From Pseudocercospora fijiensis CIRAD86 (taxonomy: Eukaryota; Ascomycota; Dothideomycetes; Mycosphaerellales; Mycosphaerellaceae), in the NCBI RefSeq assembly GCF_000340215.1, contig NW_006921536.1, positions 5,354,874 to 5,418,873 of the forward strand: a DNA stretch of 64,000 bases, in the 5' to 3' direction. Of the stretch, positions 11,161-22,771 are shown piece by piece; within the stretch, counting starts at the first letter, position 1; each line of letters begins with the position of its first letter. A model generated the notes under the pieces. It saw only the letters and a program-made list of their open reading frames with translations. It did no database searches and was not told the origin of the DNA. Position numbers and translations under genes: made by a program.

Positions 11161-12513
11161 TTCTGCTATATCCGCACTATAAGGGGCTATAATATATTAT
11201 TAGTATTACCCCTTATAATAGCCGGCTTATTACGAAGCAACAACAACCGCGGCGCCGCTAGCAGCGCTAGTAATAACAACACTAGTAGTATAGGGCCTCT
11301 CGAGGAATAGGAACCTATAATTCTAGGTAACAATCTAGAATTGCCTATTAACGACATTTTTAATAACATTGTTAATCGACGATATAGCTAACTAGCCTTT
11401 AGCCCCTAACTAGTAGGGAGACTTTAAGAAGCTACTTAAAATAGGCTCACTACCCTACGTTAAGAACAATAGCTAAAGGATAACCTCCTCGAGCTTCGCC
11501 GCCTTTAAGAAGCCCCGATAACTACTACTAAACTAATAGTAGGACCTTCTTTACTACTAGCCTAAAAGAAGGATGCTAAACTGAAGGACTATACTATGTT
11601 TAATAGCTCTAGTCGAAAGCAATACAACGACTATATTCGTAACTATAAGCTTAACTAGCGGAATATACTAAGGGCTCTTCTAGACGACTATTCGTTAGTC
11701 GTCTATACTATATAGTACATTAATAGAGACCTAAAACGTACCTAGGATAACTATTTTGATTCCCTCGATAATTAGACCGCTATTTAGTAGCAAACCTATA
11801 AAACTATTATACTAGACACCCTTAGAAACCCTATACTAAGGCAATAATATACTTAGGACCTGTATCTTCGAGCTAAATAGAAGACTGGTTAATCGGCTCG
11901 CTTATTTAAGGCCTATTTAAAGACCCTCGAGGATAACCTCCCGGCTAAGACTAATTCTATATAGATCTCCGAGATACGCCTAAAACTTAGATAGGAGCTT
12001 ATCCTCGAATTAGACCGCCGTCGTATATTTAAATAGGCTAACCTAATACGTATTCAATTTATAGTCGAAGTAGAAACAGCCGAACGAGCTATCTAGCTCT
12101 AGTAACGACTAGAATCGAGGATCCGACTAACTAGTACTAACCGTAGCAATCGTAGCCGCGGAGGAAACTAAGGTTCCTACTAAGATAATAATGCTAATAA
12201 TAGGAATAGTAACGACCGTAGAAGAGGCCGTAGCTAGTAGCTATATAGAGGAGGCCGCGATAGGGGTCGTAGAAGGGGCTCGTATCTCTATAATACTAAC
12301 CGCTTAACTAATAATAGTAGCAATAATAGCTACGGCAATCTCCTAACCGGATTGAAGTGCTTTAATTGTAATAGTACTAGCTATCTCCTAGGCTAATGCG
12401 ACAAACCTAGGGATTAGGCCCGGATTAACTATACTTCCGCTAAGTATAAGAAACACCTTTTAGCCGCTAATACTACCCCTATTAGCTCTTCTAATTAGTC
12501 GAAAAAAGAATAA
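11161..12513 (+). pseudogene. gag: gag of chromovirus copy 1
   Basis: Gag forms the cytoplasmic virus-like particle and packages element RNA. The frame carries a capsid-like region, then an Arg/Gly/Asn-rich basic segment (about 12130-12300), then one zinc knuckle of form C-X2-C-X4-H-X4-C (12358-12399) whose histidine codon is now TAT (Tyr). It ends SKKE followed by TAA (12511-12513), which in copy 4 is TGA. Many stops sit at Gln and Trp positions. The start is not certain because no in-frame ATG is preserved; 11161 marks where convincing coding sequence begins. Confidence 0.75.
12510..12513 (+). promoter_or_regulatory. gag stop / pol start overlap (ATGA, here ATAA)
   Basis: The last gag codon and the first pol codon overlap by four bases. 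Copy 4 still reads ATGA on its coding strand; here TG has become TA, giving ATAA. Pol lies in the -1 frame relative to gag in copies 1, 2 and 4, so the arrangement is ancestral. It suggests pol translation by termination-reinitiation or by -1 frameshifting on the adjacent A-run (TCGAAAAAAG). Confidence 0.7.
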
Positions 12514-15387
12514 GCGCTACACTAACTGTTAGCCTTATACGGCGTAAGACTATCGACATTGTGCTAGCTATTATACGTACCTGTCTTATAGGGGATATAT
12601 ATAGGAACAATTATAAAACTAAGGTTACGCTAGACCTAGGAAATTTAGTTAGTGCTCTTATCAACTATCGCCTAGCTAAGCAATTAGACCTCCGACAATT
12701 GCCTAGGACTAACCTACTAACCCTTGCTTAGTTTAATAACGCTCGGCACTTAACCTATAGGGCCTACTATATTTATATAGTTCTAAGAGACGACCTCGGC
12801 AATAAGCGCCTACTAGACTTTACTACCTACGTAGTAGATATAGATAGCCTCCTATCCGATATTGTTCTTAGCAACCCTGTTCTTAAGTACTATGCTATAG
12901 CTATAGACCTAGGTATCTAGAAGTAGCGATTTAGAATCGCTAGGAAAGAGGACATTAAGTATATCGATATTAGCGAGTGCCCTAACGATATTAGGGTCCT
13001 ATTTATCGGCAACCTAACACCTGCCGTAGCTAACCTAATAGTCGACCTATTAGGTAATAACGATAAGCCTATGCCCCCTAATAGCATAGACCCCGATTAG
13101 CTTTCTCGTATACTAGATCCTATTCGAGAGACCTATATTAATGTGTTTAAATACTACTTAGTATCGACATTACCTATATTTAAAGAGACGGATTATAAGA
13201 TTGATATTATAGAGGGCAAAGAGGTCCCTTTTAGTCCCCTCTATAACCTTAGTAAGCGCGAGCTTACTATATTACGTAAGTACCTAGAGGAAAACCTAGC
13301 TAGTAGCCGGATACGGTATAGTAACAGCCCTACTAGCGCCCCTATCCTATTTATACTAAAGAAGGATAGTAGCCTACGTTTATATATTAATTACCGTAGA
13401 CTTAATGCTATTACTATTAAAGACCGCTATCCACTTCCGCTTATTAATAAAACCCTCGATCGCCTTTCTAGTACTTACTACTATACTATATTAGACATTA
13501 AGGACGCCTATTACCGCATCTATATTCGTAAGGGCGACGAATAGAAAACGGCCTTCCGTACTCGCTATAGCTATTTCGAGTACTTAGTTATGCTATTTAG
13601 CCTAGCTAATGCCCCTATAATATTCTAGTCCTATATTAATCGGGCCCTATTAGGCCTATTAGACTACCTCTATATAGTCTACCTAGATAACATCCTAGTT
13701 TATATATACTTACCTAATATTGCGGAATACTAGGCTATAGTCCGCAAGGTACTCGATCGCCTAAGGGCCTACAGGCTATATTACAAGCCTTCTAAATGCA
13801 CCTTCGCTACTAAGGAGGTAGCCTTCCTTAGCTTCCTCGTATTAACTAAGGGTGTTAAGGCTAATCCTAATTAGATTAAGACTATTACTAAGTAGCTAAC
13901 GCCTACTAGTATTAAGGAGCTTTAATTATTCCTAGGTTTTACTAACTTCTACCGTCGATTTATCGAGGGTTACTTACGATACGTAATACCCCTAACTAAG
14001 CTTACTAAAACTAAGGCTAATCTATCTAGAGAGTTCAATTAGACTAACAAAGCGCAAGCCGCTTTTAACGGTTTAAAGAAGCGATTTACTAAAGTCCCCT
14101 TATTACACTACTTCGTACTAAGCAAACTAATCCGCATTAAGACTAACGCTTTATAGTTTGCTATATTAGCTATAATATCTTAGCAGTTAGATAGGGACTA
14201 CTACTAGTACCTAATTGCCTTCTTTTTACGAAAGATAATCGATATAGAGCGTCGCTACGAAACCTACGAGTAAGAGCTCTTAGCAATCGTTAAAGCCTTT
14301 AAGTACTAGCGCTACTATCTCGATAGTGTATAGCACGCTATTTAGGTCTATACGGACTATAATAACCTCCGTAGAATTACGAAGGTTACTAGGGTTATAG
14401 GTCGATAGGCTAGATAGGCCGTCTACCTCGCCGGGTTCGATTTTAATACACTATATCGGCTAGGCGTAAGTAACCCTACTAATAGCCTATCGAGGCGACC
14501 TAATTACAATAGCAAGACTTAGTATATTAATTTATTGTTTCTAACCCTATAGTATAAGATTGCTATAGCCCGTATTGTTAATAAGTAAGCGTAGGATAAG
14601 CGGACTTCTAGACCCCGTAGCGGCAACAAATACTATAGCGGAGTTGTCGTTCTTCTTATATACGTTAAAAGAAAGGACGTAGATCGCTCGAGCTATAACG
14701 ACTCGATTGAAGATATTACTATCTATAGCGATAGCACTATAGAAGAGGTTATAGTAGTTCCGGCTACTAGTGCTATTAGATATATATAATACGTACCTCG
14801 TTCGATAGTAAGGGTACTATTAAATAACCTTACAACTAGGGATAGTTAATCGTTTATAGATAAGCTATTGCGTACTTAGTAGAGGGACGCCTTTGCTATT
14901 AAACGTATTAATAGGCTAGTAAGTAGGCGAACGACTCGATCTAGTAAGAGTAACAATAATTAGTCGATCGACGATAAAGGTTTCTTAAAGTTTAAGGGCA
15001 GATACTATATCCCTACTAAATAATCGATTAGATAAGAGCTTTTAAAGCGACACTATAATAGTAAGCTTGCTAGTTACTATAGTATAGAGAGGTCGCACGA
15101 GCTGCTATCGCGTATATACTACTAGCTAAATAGTAAGCGGTATATAAAAGAATATATGTAGACCTATATAGTATGCTAGCGTATTAAAGCACTAAAACAC
15201 CTCCTATTTAGCGAGTTGTCTTTACTTCCTGTTCCTAGGAAGCTATTTGCAGAACTTGCAATAGATTTTGTTATAGGCCTTCCTCCTACTAAGCGTAGGG
15301 GTAGCAAGGATATATATAATGCTATCCTTATTATAGTAGATCGATTTACTAAAGGCGCTCGATATATCCCGGCGCGGAAGGATTAGA

Positions 15388-15402
15388 CTACTATTAATAT
15401 AG
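15388..15402. repeat. LINE target site duplication, left copy (15 bp)
   Basis: CTACTATTAATATAG occurs here and again at 20261-20275, flanking the inserted LINE. The uninterrupted sequence in copy 3 (near 52,995) has only one copy. A duplication of this length fits target-primed reverse transcription. Confidence 0.92.
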
Positions 15403-15789
15403 ATAGATAGATATTTCATTTGCCTGTTGTAGTGCCTTTCGGCCTATATAGGTCTGTTTCTATATATTGTTTTAGGTAGGAAACTGGCTTGGTTAGTGAA
15501 AACCTCCCTCCTGTCCTATTTATAAGTGTTGATCTTCCTTGTTTCCTTGTTTTCCTTCCTCTAGGGTGTACTAGTATTATAGTTGTTACCCTCTGACTAC
15601 CTTGCCTACTGCCCTGCCCTTCTTTCCCCCTCTTCTTCCCTCCTTCTTATCTACTCCTTAGTTTCCCTTACTAGTGCGAATTGTTATATAAATCCCTGTT
15701 TAATAATCTACTTTACTATCCTCTTTAGGTCTTCTTTGCTCTAGATTAGCTTGTCGTATTCCCTTTCTATTGCTTTTAGTCTCTAATTA

Positions 15790-18700
15790 CTTCTACCTTC
15801 TAACTATTAAGGGCAGACTAGCAGTATATGCTTAGGGTTCTAAGATTAGTAGCTATATTAGCAAGCCCTACTTTCAATTCCTAGGACGTTTCTTCTAAAC
15901 AGGTAAGATCTGAATCTAATGTGTTTAGATCTAATTTGGATAGCTAGGCTTGCCTCGGCCCTATTTAGGTCCTTATAGAGCTAGTAGTTGTATTAACCAA
16001 ATTTGATTAGTGCCTTTAGGGTTCCTAGTCTAACTTGTATTTTGTTCTATTCCTGCTCCTATAGGTATCTAGCTATTGATTCTGCTAGGCTTTGTTTCTC
16101 TCTCTTTGGTTTGTCTTCCTTTAGCCTTATATTTAGTCCCTAAAGCTCTTTCTCTAGCATTTCTCTTATTAAGACTCTATAGTGCTCTAGGTCTTTAACT
16201 TTCTAGGGAGTTATTTATAGTCTGTCTCGCCTCCTAGTCCTAATACACTAGGCTTTTATCTTGTCTAGTGCCTTTTAGATAGTCTATTAGGCTAGGTATT
16301 CTATTGTCTTTGCTATATATTAGTGTCTTAGTCCCTTAAAGTATTGTTTAACTAGTAGGATCCCTAATTCTATTTCTACTACCCTTATAGGTATAGTTTT
16401 GTATACTCCTAGGATTTTCTTTAGGCCTTGGGTTTAGGACCTACTAACTAGTTGCTCGATCCTCTTTAGTGTTTTCTCCTAGGCTGTCTATATCTATACT
16501 CTATATAGCATTGCTAGCTTGATAATTGCTTTGTATATAACTTTGGCTTTCTCGAATGTAGCCCCCTATATAGAGGCTATAAGCCTATTAATGGATTGTA
16601 TGTTAGTATCTGCCCTCTACTTTGCCTTCTTTACTTGTAGTCCCTAATTTAGTTTTAGGTCTAGCTAGATCCCTAGTACCCTAAGCTCTACTAATAGTTA
16701 GGTTTCAAAGCCTTAGATAGTAATTGATTGCTTTATATTATAGGTTGATTTAGCCTTGCTAAAGTAGATAAGCTAGTATTTTTCTAGGGCGAATTTTGCT
16801 CTATATCTCTTTACCTATTTTTTATACTCCTAGTACTTCTCTTCTAGGATCTTATAGTTGGTTTCTGTTGTCTTAGACTAGGCTAGGATGTTTGTATCAT
16901 CTACAAACCCTAATGCTAATGTGTTTCTTAATTCTAGGAGTAGGAGTAGGTCTACTATAAAGATAAGGAAGAGGATTAGGGAGAGTATTAATCCTTAGGG
17001 GATTCCCTTTTTAGTTAGTATTAGGTCTGATTTGAATTTGCTTAGAATAAGCTGTGTTAACCTTTCCTATAGGAAGGACTAGATGAATTAGACTATCCAG
17101 TTTAGTATAGCCTTCTGTTTAAGTATATATAGGAGCCTTTTATAGGAGATATTGTTAAAGGCTCCTAAGATGTTAAGGGAGAGGAGGGTTGCTACCTAGT
17201 TTTGACTATAGTACTAGATATGCTTGATCTGTTCTATAATTAGTTCTATAGCTGTTAGTGTTAACCTCTTCTTTCTTCCTCCTATCTAGCCTTTAGGAAG
17301 GATGTTCCTTTCCTCGGCAAAGGTTGTTAGCCTTTTAGCGACTATTTTTTCTAGCACCTTGCCTATTATGTTAAGTAGGGCTATTAGTCTATAGGCCTTA
17401 AGCTGCGTATAGTCTTCCTTCTAGGGCTTCCTTAGCACTACTGTTAGGGACTTCCTAAATAGTCTTAGGTAGTGTCCTAGTACTAGGCTTTATAAAAAGA
17501 TATTAGCTAGTGCTAGGGCTAGCCCCTTCCTATATACTTTTAGAAGTTTGTTGTGGATCTTGTCTTCTCCTAGTGCCTTATTGCCTAGAATTTTCTTTAG
17601 GATCCTTTCAATAGTTTCGGGTTTAACCTAGGTATCTCTTAGTATACCTAGTAGTAGGGTCTCTTGTTCTTTCTCCTTTATGTCTAATAGGTCTACTTGT
17701 ACTTTTCTATAGAAGAAGTGTTAGCCTAGGGCTCTTACTTTCCCTTCTATTATAGTCTGTATTTGTCCTTGTTAGTCTATAATGTCCGGGAATTGTAGTA
17801 GTATGTCTTTGTCCTGTTTAGGTCTCCTTGCCTATTTAGCTATCCTCTATATCTCTTCTAGTTTCTTTGTAATTATTCCTATTATAGATCTCTATTCTTG
17901 CATCTTGTCCTTCTTAATCTAGATCTTCTTTTCCTAGTAGGCTTTGTTATAGTTGTCCTATACTTCCTAGGTATAGGTTTGTGTCTACTACCTCCTAGCC
18001 TTCCTTGCTACTTTAACCTTCCTTATACACTTACTAGTCTAGTATAGTTGCTAGTACAGTAAATGTTTCTTTGCTAGGGTATGCTTTCTAGCTACCTGTT
18101 TTAGGATTCCTATTAGTTCTTCTACTGCCTTATTAATGTCCTCTAGCCTTAGGAGGTACTTTATTAAGAGTTCCTCTAGTTTTGGGTCCCTTTCTAGTTC
18201 CTCCCTAATCCTATCCTATTAGGCACCTTTCTAGTTAAGCTTCTCCTCTAGTTCCCTTTCCTAATTAGCTTAGACATTTAGCTTAATCTGTACCGGGAAG
18301 TAGTCTAATAATTCTTCTAGCTCCTAGTTAACCCTATATCTTATAATCCTATTCCTAATCTAATGTAATACAAAGCATAGGTCTAGTGTACTACTGCTTC
18401 CTCTTGCCTCCTAAGTAATTAGTCCCTTTAGGGTAACAATTTCTATTCCTTCCCTCTCTAATATGTTAATTAGTCTTCCTGCTAGGAAGTAGTAAGCTAG
18501 GGTAAAGTCTAAGCCCTAGAGGGGGTAGTAGAGGTTGAAATCCCTAAGTAGGATTTAGTAGGTATTCCCCTAGATAACTCTAGGTAGTCTTTCTAGGGTT
18601 TTCAGTTAGGTACTGCTTCTTAAGTCTAGTAGTGGGTTATATATATAGTAGACTTAGAGTGTACCTTAGGATGTCTCTACTTAAACTAATATTAGGTCCC

Positions 18701-18960
18701 TATCCTCCTATAGTATAGCCTGCTAGGTTTCTGTATCTATCTCCTTGCTAATATAGATGTATGTCCTTAGGGCTCCCTAGTTATAGATAATTAGGTAGTA
18801 TCTTAGGTCTTTAACTATTGCTAGTCTCTTTGTATATAGGTTGAGCTAGGGCTCTTAGATTGCAATAATGTAATGTTCTTTTAGGTTTAGTGCTTAAAGG
18901 AAGCTCCTCTATACCTTATCTTTACTCTTGTTGACATTATACTATATAATGTTTAGTAAT
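15790..18960 (-). pseudogene. LINE ORF2: endonuclease and reverse transcriptase
   Basis: ORF2 nicks target DNA and reverse-transcribes the element RNA there. The endonuclease begins YNVNKSKDKV (about 18,920-18,942), continues with AIQEP and later RDFNLYYPL (about 18,525-18,550, expected GDFNLHHP). RT shows KGIPxGLILSLILF (about 17,000) and the catalytic box GFVDDTNIL (about 16,890-16,910), so the two aspartates survive. The C-terminal end has a Cys/His-rich tail typical of fungal LINEs, with HI-LVCP near 15,830. Stops fall mainly at Trp positions, with a few at Gln. Glutamine and histidine remain common, unlike in the neighbouring Gypsy copies, which matches the strand bias of its mutations. 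Confidence 0.85.
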
Positions 18961-19189
18961 GTTGCAATGTTTATTAGGTTTCATCTATATCATTTCCCTA
19001 TAAGTTTTCCTTTAGTCTTCCCTTACTTTAGACTAACATTTAACTAAGCTTTATCTGCCCTACTTCCTTTCCTATAATATTAAGGTATCTTAGTCTCCCT
19101 AGTTACTAGTCTCTTTTGTAGCACTTAGCTAGGTTGCTTCTGTACCTAGCTACCCTAGCTTATTGTATATCTTTTTAGTATATTGATTC

Positions 19190-20210
19190 TAGCTTTCTTT
19201 GCCTTCCTAGCTACCTATATTCTTACTAGGCATTCCTTCGCCTAAGAGGGGTGTCTTTTAGTGCAGTATGCACATCTTGCCTCTCCCTTATATGCTTTAT
19301 ATTCTTTAACCTAGTAATCCCCTATATAATAGGAGCAGGTATTAGTTGTCTTTATGCACTTAGCTGCTAAGTGTCTATAGTGTTGACATTTGAAGCACTA
19401 TATTATCCTATAGTTGCTTCTATATATCTCTGTTTCTAATCTTTTAAAGTCCTAGAACAACCCCTAGTCTAGCACTATATTAGCTTGCTCTACACTCCCT
19501 ACCTAGATAATTAGGGAAGACTGCTTCTTAGTCTCTTTAATTTTCCTTTTAATCTATACCACTTTTGTAATCTTTAGACCTAGGTATGTAGCTTAGTTTT
19601 GTCTCTATAGGCTCTTAACATCCTGTTCTTCCTTAAAGCTTCTTATTATACTATAGGCTATAATTATAAATTGCTATTAGGAGACCTTTGCTGTTTTCCC
19701 TATCTTAGTTGTCTATTCTTTTTGTATTTCTAGCTTCTTTTTGTCCTACTCTTATACTATAAACAGCTTGATTACCCCTTTACCTTCGTTCCTAGCCCTA
19801 ATTACTTCTTTAACTGCAATTCTTTCTATAATCTCTTTCCCTATAAGTCCTTAGATTTCCTTTTGCTCCTGTAGGTCCGTAATATAGACTCTAACTACTG
19901 TCCTCGGGGGTTTTAGCGCCTCCTAACTAGCTACTGCTACCTAGGTGCGGTAGTTTAGGCTTGTCTCCTATTGTTTCTTCGTAATCTTTGCTACGACTGT
20001 ATTAGCTACCTTTATAATTACGTAGCTTGCCTAGCTGTAGATTGCTTTTAGTCCTCTAAGGAGTTCTAAGATTATTATCCTATATGCCCTCTTAGGGGTT
20101 CTTCTATCTTCCGCCTTTAGCACCTCCTCTACCCTAGCATATAGTGCTTTCCATTCGTCCTCCCTTCCTTCTTAACTGTCTTCCCTTCGTCTCTGATTGT
20201 TCGCTGCTAT
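19190..20210 (-). pseudogene. LINE ORF1: Gag-like nucleic-acid-binding protein
   Basis: ORF1 of a LINE coats the element RNA. The minus-strand frame starts with a charged helical region, passes through a segment resembling the fungal LINE ORF1 core (IIxVGSVExANIVLDxGL, about 19,470-19,520), and ends with Cys/His knuckles: CFKCQHYRHLAAKC fits C-X2-C-X4-H-X4-C (about 19,358-19,398), followed by a damaged second knuckle and a third beginning CAYCTKRH. Stops at Trp/Gln positions break it. It lies directly upstream of ORF2 on the same strand, as expected. Confidence 0.75.
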
Positions 20211-20260
20211 TTTTGTAGGCAGATATGTTTGCTTTATATAGATAAAGGCTCCTATATATC

Positions 20261-20275
20261 CTACTATTAATATAG
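20261..20275. repeat. LINE target site duplication, right copy (15 bp)
   Basis: Second copy of CTACTATTAATATAG. The host integrase reading continues immediately after it. Confidence 0.92.
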
Positions 20276-21264
20276 TAGAGGCGCTATAGACTAACATCTT
20301 CTATACCTATTAGGGAACCCCTAAGGGGATTGTATCCGATCGTAGATCGATACTAATATCGTACTATTAGAGCGAGATATGCCTACAGCTAAGACTAAAG
20401 CATCGGCTATTAATAGCCTTCTATCTATAGACTAACGGTTAAACAGAGAGGCAAAATGCTACGCTATAGTAGTACCTGCGTAGCTACATTAATAAGAACC
20501 CTAACAACTAGGTCAACCTTCTATAACTAGCCGAATTCGTATACAACAATAGTGTCTACTTATCTACTAAGGTGTTACCTTATTTTGCTATAATAGGCTA
20601 GAACGCTGCTATACTACAAGACCCCCTATCGCTCGAGGCCGAGCGTAAGGAAAGGGAAGTGCGTTAAGTACCTAAGATACTACTAGCTATTAAGAGGGTT
20701 TAAAAGATGCGAGAAATTCACGCTAAGATAGCTAATAAACTAGCAAAGGCCTAGGCCTATTAGAAGGCCTATTATAACAAACACTATACGCTAATAACCT
20801 TTAAGTAAGGCGATATAGTTATACTAAGCACTAAGAACCTCCGTATCTACAAGCACCTATTACCTAATAGCAGAACAAGGCCTAAGCTCGCACTAAGATA
20901 TATTAGTCTATTCCGTATCCGAGAAGCTAAGGGTATATAGGCTTACTAGTTATAGCTTCCTCCTTATTATACTATCTATAATACCTTCTATATATCCCTC
21001 CTTAAGCCGTACTACCTACGCGAAAGGGATAAGGCGCCTACTAAATCCGAGGACATACTAGCTAATAGCGAAGAGCTATAGTCTATAGAACGTATTCTAA
21101 AGCACCGGACTAGGTAAGGCAAGAAGGAGTACCTCCTAAGATAGCAAGGCTATTTACCTAAATAGGACTCGTAGGAGGCTAAAGACTCCTTCGAGGATAT
21201 AGCCGAGTTGTTAGATAAGTATTAGACTAGTATAAAGAACAAGAAGAAGGCTAAAAGCTTATAA
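20276..21264 (+). pseudogene. pol: pol of chromovirus copy 1, 3' part (integrase end, chromodomain)
   Basis: Continuation of the integrase after the LINE. The second catalytic Asp region (SDR-like), the Gln/Asn-rich TERQNATL segment containing the expected third acidic residue (about 20,430-20,465), and the C-terminal integrase module are visible. It then enters a chromodomain (about 21,070-21,230): IERILKHRTRxGKKEYLL followed by xGYLPKxDSxEA, with stops where the aromatic Trp residues of a chromodomain should be. Chromodomains target integration to methylated-histone chromatin. The frame ends after a Lys-rich tail. Confidence 0.88.
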
Positions 21265-22487
21265 TGTTACTATTAAGGCCTAGGATTAATGCTACCCCCG
21301 GGGTGCTATTAGCTAACTAATTAGCTGTAAGCAATTGTTAGCAAAGGACAATAAGACTATACTAGGCGCGCTACGACGCGTTAATTAATTAGTTACTACT
21401 CTTTTAAGGACTCTACCTCTTGTTCCTTTATTCTATCGAGGCCTCGAGGCCTAAGTAATCGATAAGGGCGATGCGCGCGCGCGTACGAATAACGGTAATA
21501 GAGATAATAGTGTCGCGCTACGATCTAGCATTATACCGGCAGCCGACGCGACTATATTAGTAACGGTATTACGGAGTGTATTGCTATTTAAAGAAGGAAG
21601 ACAGTACGACTATATTAGTAATAGTATTGCTAAGTTGTTATTAGTTAAAGAAGAAGATTAAAAGCGAGGTAAAGTTAGCGCTAAGACGACTAGCGCCGCT
21701 ATTGTTAACGTTACTTGCTATTATTACTATACCTACGAAGATAACCTTACCTATACTACGAGCCTAAGGCGCTAAGGGGTTAATTAAAACTTTAAGGCTA
21801 AGTTAAAATATTGAGGCTTAAAAGATTAAGTAGCTTAATAGACTAACTAACTAAGGGCAAAACTATAGAGCTAAGCTAGCTAGGGTCGATCTTGCGGATA
21901 ATAGGTTACTCCTCGATCTTTCCGACCCTTTAAGCGAGGCGAACCTTAACTACTACACTTATAATAGCCTTTATCTATAGAAACTAGACGAGCTGTGTTT
22001 TTTAAAAAGATAAGATAAGATTGACAATTAAAGGCTGCTAAACCTAACTAATTAGAGCTAGCGAAACTACGATAGTAAATAATAGCCCTCGTAATAATAA
22101 GAATAATCCCTCGGAAGCGGATAAACCCTCGGAAGCGGACATTTCTAGGTCTTTTAGGAGTAGACGTAAAGAACTCGAAACGATATTACTTAGAACGGAG
22201 GCAGTACTGCAACACCTCGTACGCCTACCTATTATAGTAGGGAAGGCGCGCTCGTATTATAATTAGTCGATAGTCCTTAATTCTTTTAGTTATATATTAC
22301 TTTATTATATACAAGGATAGCGCAGTTAGAGTTAGATAATGTATTAGAAGGTAAGGTTTAATATAGTTATATAATCTAGTAGTTAAGCGTTTAATTTAGC
22401 GCGGACTAAGAAGCTTACTAGACCTACTAAGTTAGTAGCAATAGAGGTTAAGAATAGAATATAGACCGGCTACGAGGGCGCGGCCTT
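21265..22487 (+). other. 3' non-coding region of chromovirus copy 1
   Basis: About 1.2 kb between the chromodomain and the polypurine tract, shared with copies 2 and 4. No coding potential was found. It includes a 59-bp imperfect tandem duplication (units starting CGACTATATTAGTAA at 21548 and 21607). A long 3' untranslated region like this is unusual for a 7-kb chromovirus. Confidence 0.7.
21548..21665 (+). repeat. 59-bp imperfect tandem duplication in chromovirus 3' region
   Basis: Two adjacent units, each with ACTATATTAGTAA, then a GTATT core and a TTAAAGAAG end. Copy 2 has the same pair starting about 28,730, and copy 4 has it inverted near 32,700-32,770, so the duplication predates the spread of the family. 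Confidence 0.7.
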
Positions 22488-22502
22488 TAGAAGGGAAGCG
22501 TG
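22488..22502 (+). promoter_or_regulatory. polypurine tract of chromovirus copy 1
   Basis: AGAAGGGAAGCG directly upstream of the 3' LTR; the same tract precedes the 3' LTR of copy 2, and its complement follows the left LTR of copy 4. It would prime plus-strand DNA synthesis. Confidence 0.7.
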
Positions 22503-22700
22503 TGTTAGGACTAAAGAGGTCGTACGTAATTAGTATATAACTAGGCTCGAGTAAAGCTAGGGTCTTAATACCTTAGGCAGGGCTTGGCGCTTAGTAATAG
22601 GCTAACTTGCCCGCTTTCCTCCCTCTCCTCCTAGCTCCTTATCGAATACTACCTATACCTACTACTACCCTATCTACCTGCTAATACAACCCTTCTTATA
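22503..22700 (+). repeat. 3' LTR of chromovirus copy 1 (198 bp)
   Basis: Same length as the 5' LTR at 10748 and nearly identical. This copy keeps the original TG start (TGTTAGGACTAAAG), which supports the RIP explanation for TATTAGG at the 5' LTR. It is followed by the GTAGT duplication at 22701-22705. Confidence 0.92.
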
Positions 22701-22705
22701 GTAGT
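22701..22705. repeat. target site duplication GTAGT, right copy
   Basis: Matches 10743-10747. The 66 bp between here and the next LTR belong to neither element and hold nothing recognisable. Confidence 0.85.
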
Positions 22706-22771
22706 CGTATTCTAAGTATACTAATTCGCTATTAGATCGCCTAGTTTATATATAATATAGGCGGGCCTTAA

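Larger units (their letters stand above)
12510..15402 (+). pseudogene. pol: pol of chromovirus copy 1, 5' part (PR, RT, RNase H, integrase start)
   Basis: Polyprotein for protease, reverse transcriptase, RNase H and integrase. A protease-like segment (VTLDLGNLVSAL, about 12624-12660) is followed by RT from about 13140. The RT active site reads YLDN (about 13681-13692) instead of YLDD, a G-to-A change that would abolish catalysis. RNase H ends with NSLSRRP, a typical ADxLSR end. The integrase zinc region (HYNSKLASYYSIER) and first catalytic Asp (AIDFVIGLPP, about 15,255) precede the LINE insertion point. Stops are almost all at expected Gln or Trp codons. The longest unbroken stretch is 13143-13544. 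Pol resumes at 20,276. Confidence 0.9.
15403..20260 (-). mobile_element. non-LTR retrotransposon (LINE) nested in chromovirus copy 1
   Basis: A 4,858-bp insertion in the integrase region, in opposite orientation to its host element. Read on the minus strand it has ORF1 with zinc knuckles, then ORF2 with an apurinic-type endonuclease and reverse transcriptase, and ends at the left junction in a short ATC/TATC-type repeat (plus strand atagatagatag) in place of poly(A). It lacks LTRs. Its base composition differs sharply from the host: CG is rare and TG is frequent on the plus strand while CA is almost absent. The domain order fits fungal LINEs of the Tad/I group; I cannot fix the clade by eye. 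Confidence 0.9.
10748..22700 (+). mobile_element. Ty3/Gypsy chromovirus copy 1, split by a LINE
   Basis: LTR retrotransposon with order 5' LTR, gag, pol (protease, RT, RNase H, integrase, chromodomain), about 1.2 kb of 3' non-coding sequence, polypurine tract and 3' LTR. The total is 11,953 bp, of which 4,858 bp plus one 15-bp duplication is a nested LINE; without it the copy is about 7.08 kb, close to copies 2 and 4. Protease-RT-RNase H-integrase order and the C-terminal chromodomain place it in the chromoviruses. Coding sequence is destroyed by RIP. The GTAGT duplication is intact on both sides. Confidence 0.93.

Noticed and set aside
11187..11369. Minus-strand ORF, and similar ones at 23189-23425 (-) and 38145-38366 (+)
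   Set aside because: They are the antisense of the Asn/Ser/Ala-rich N-terminal gag region of three copies of the same element; the gag strand gives the recognisable protein.
12495..12513. Pure -1 ribosomal frameshifting as the certain gag-pol mechanism
   Set aside because: An A6 run is present, but in the gag phase it does not form a classic X XXY YYZ heptamer, and copy 4 has an ATGA overlap that offers reinitiation. I leave both open.
10743..22705. Copy 1 as two separate elements on either side of the LINE
   Set aside because: The GTAGT duplication at the outer ends and the 15-bp duplication at the LINE edges show a single element interrupted once.
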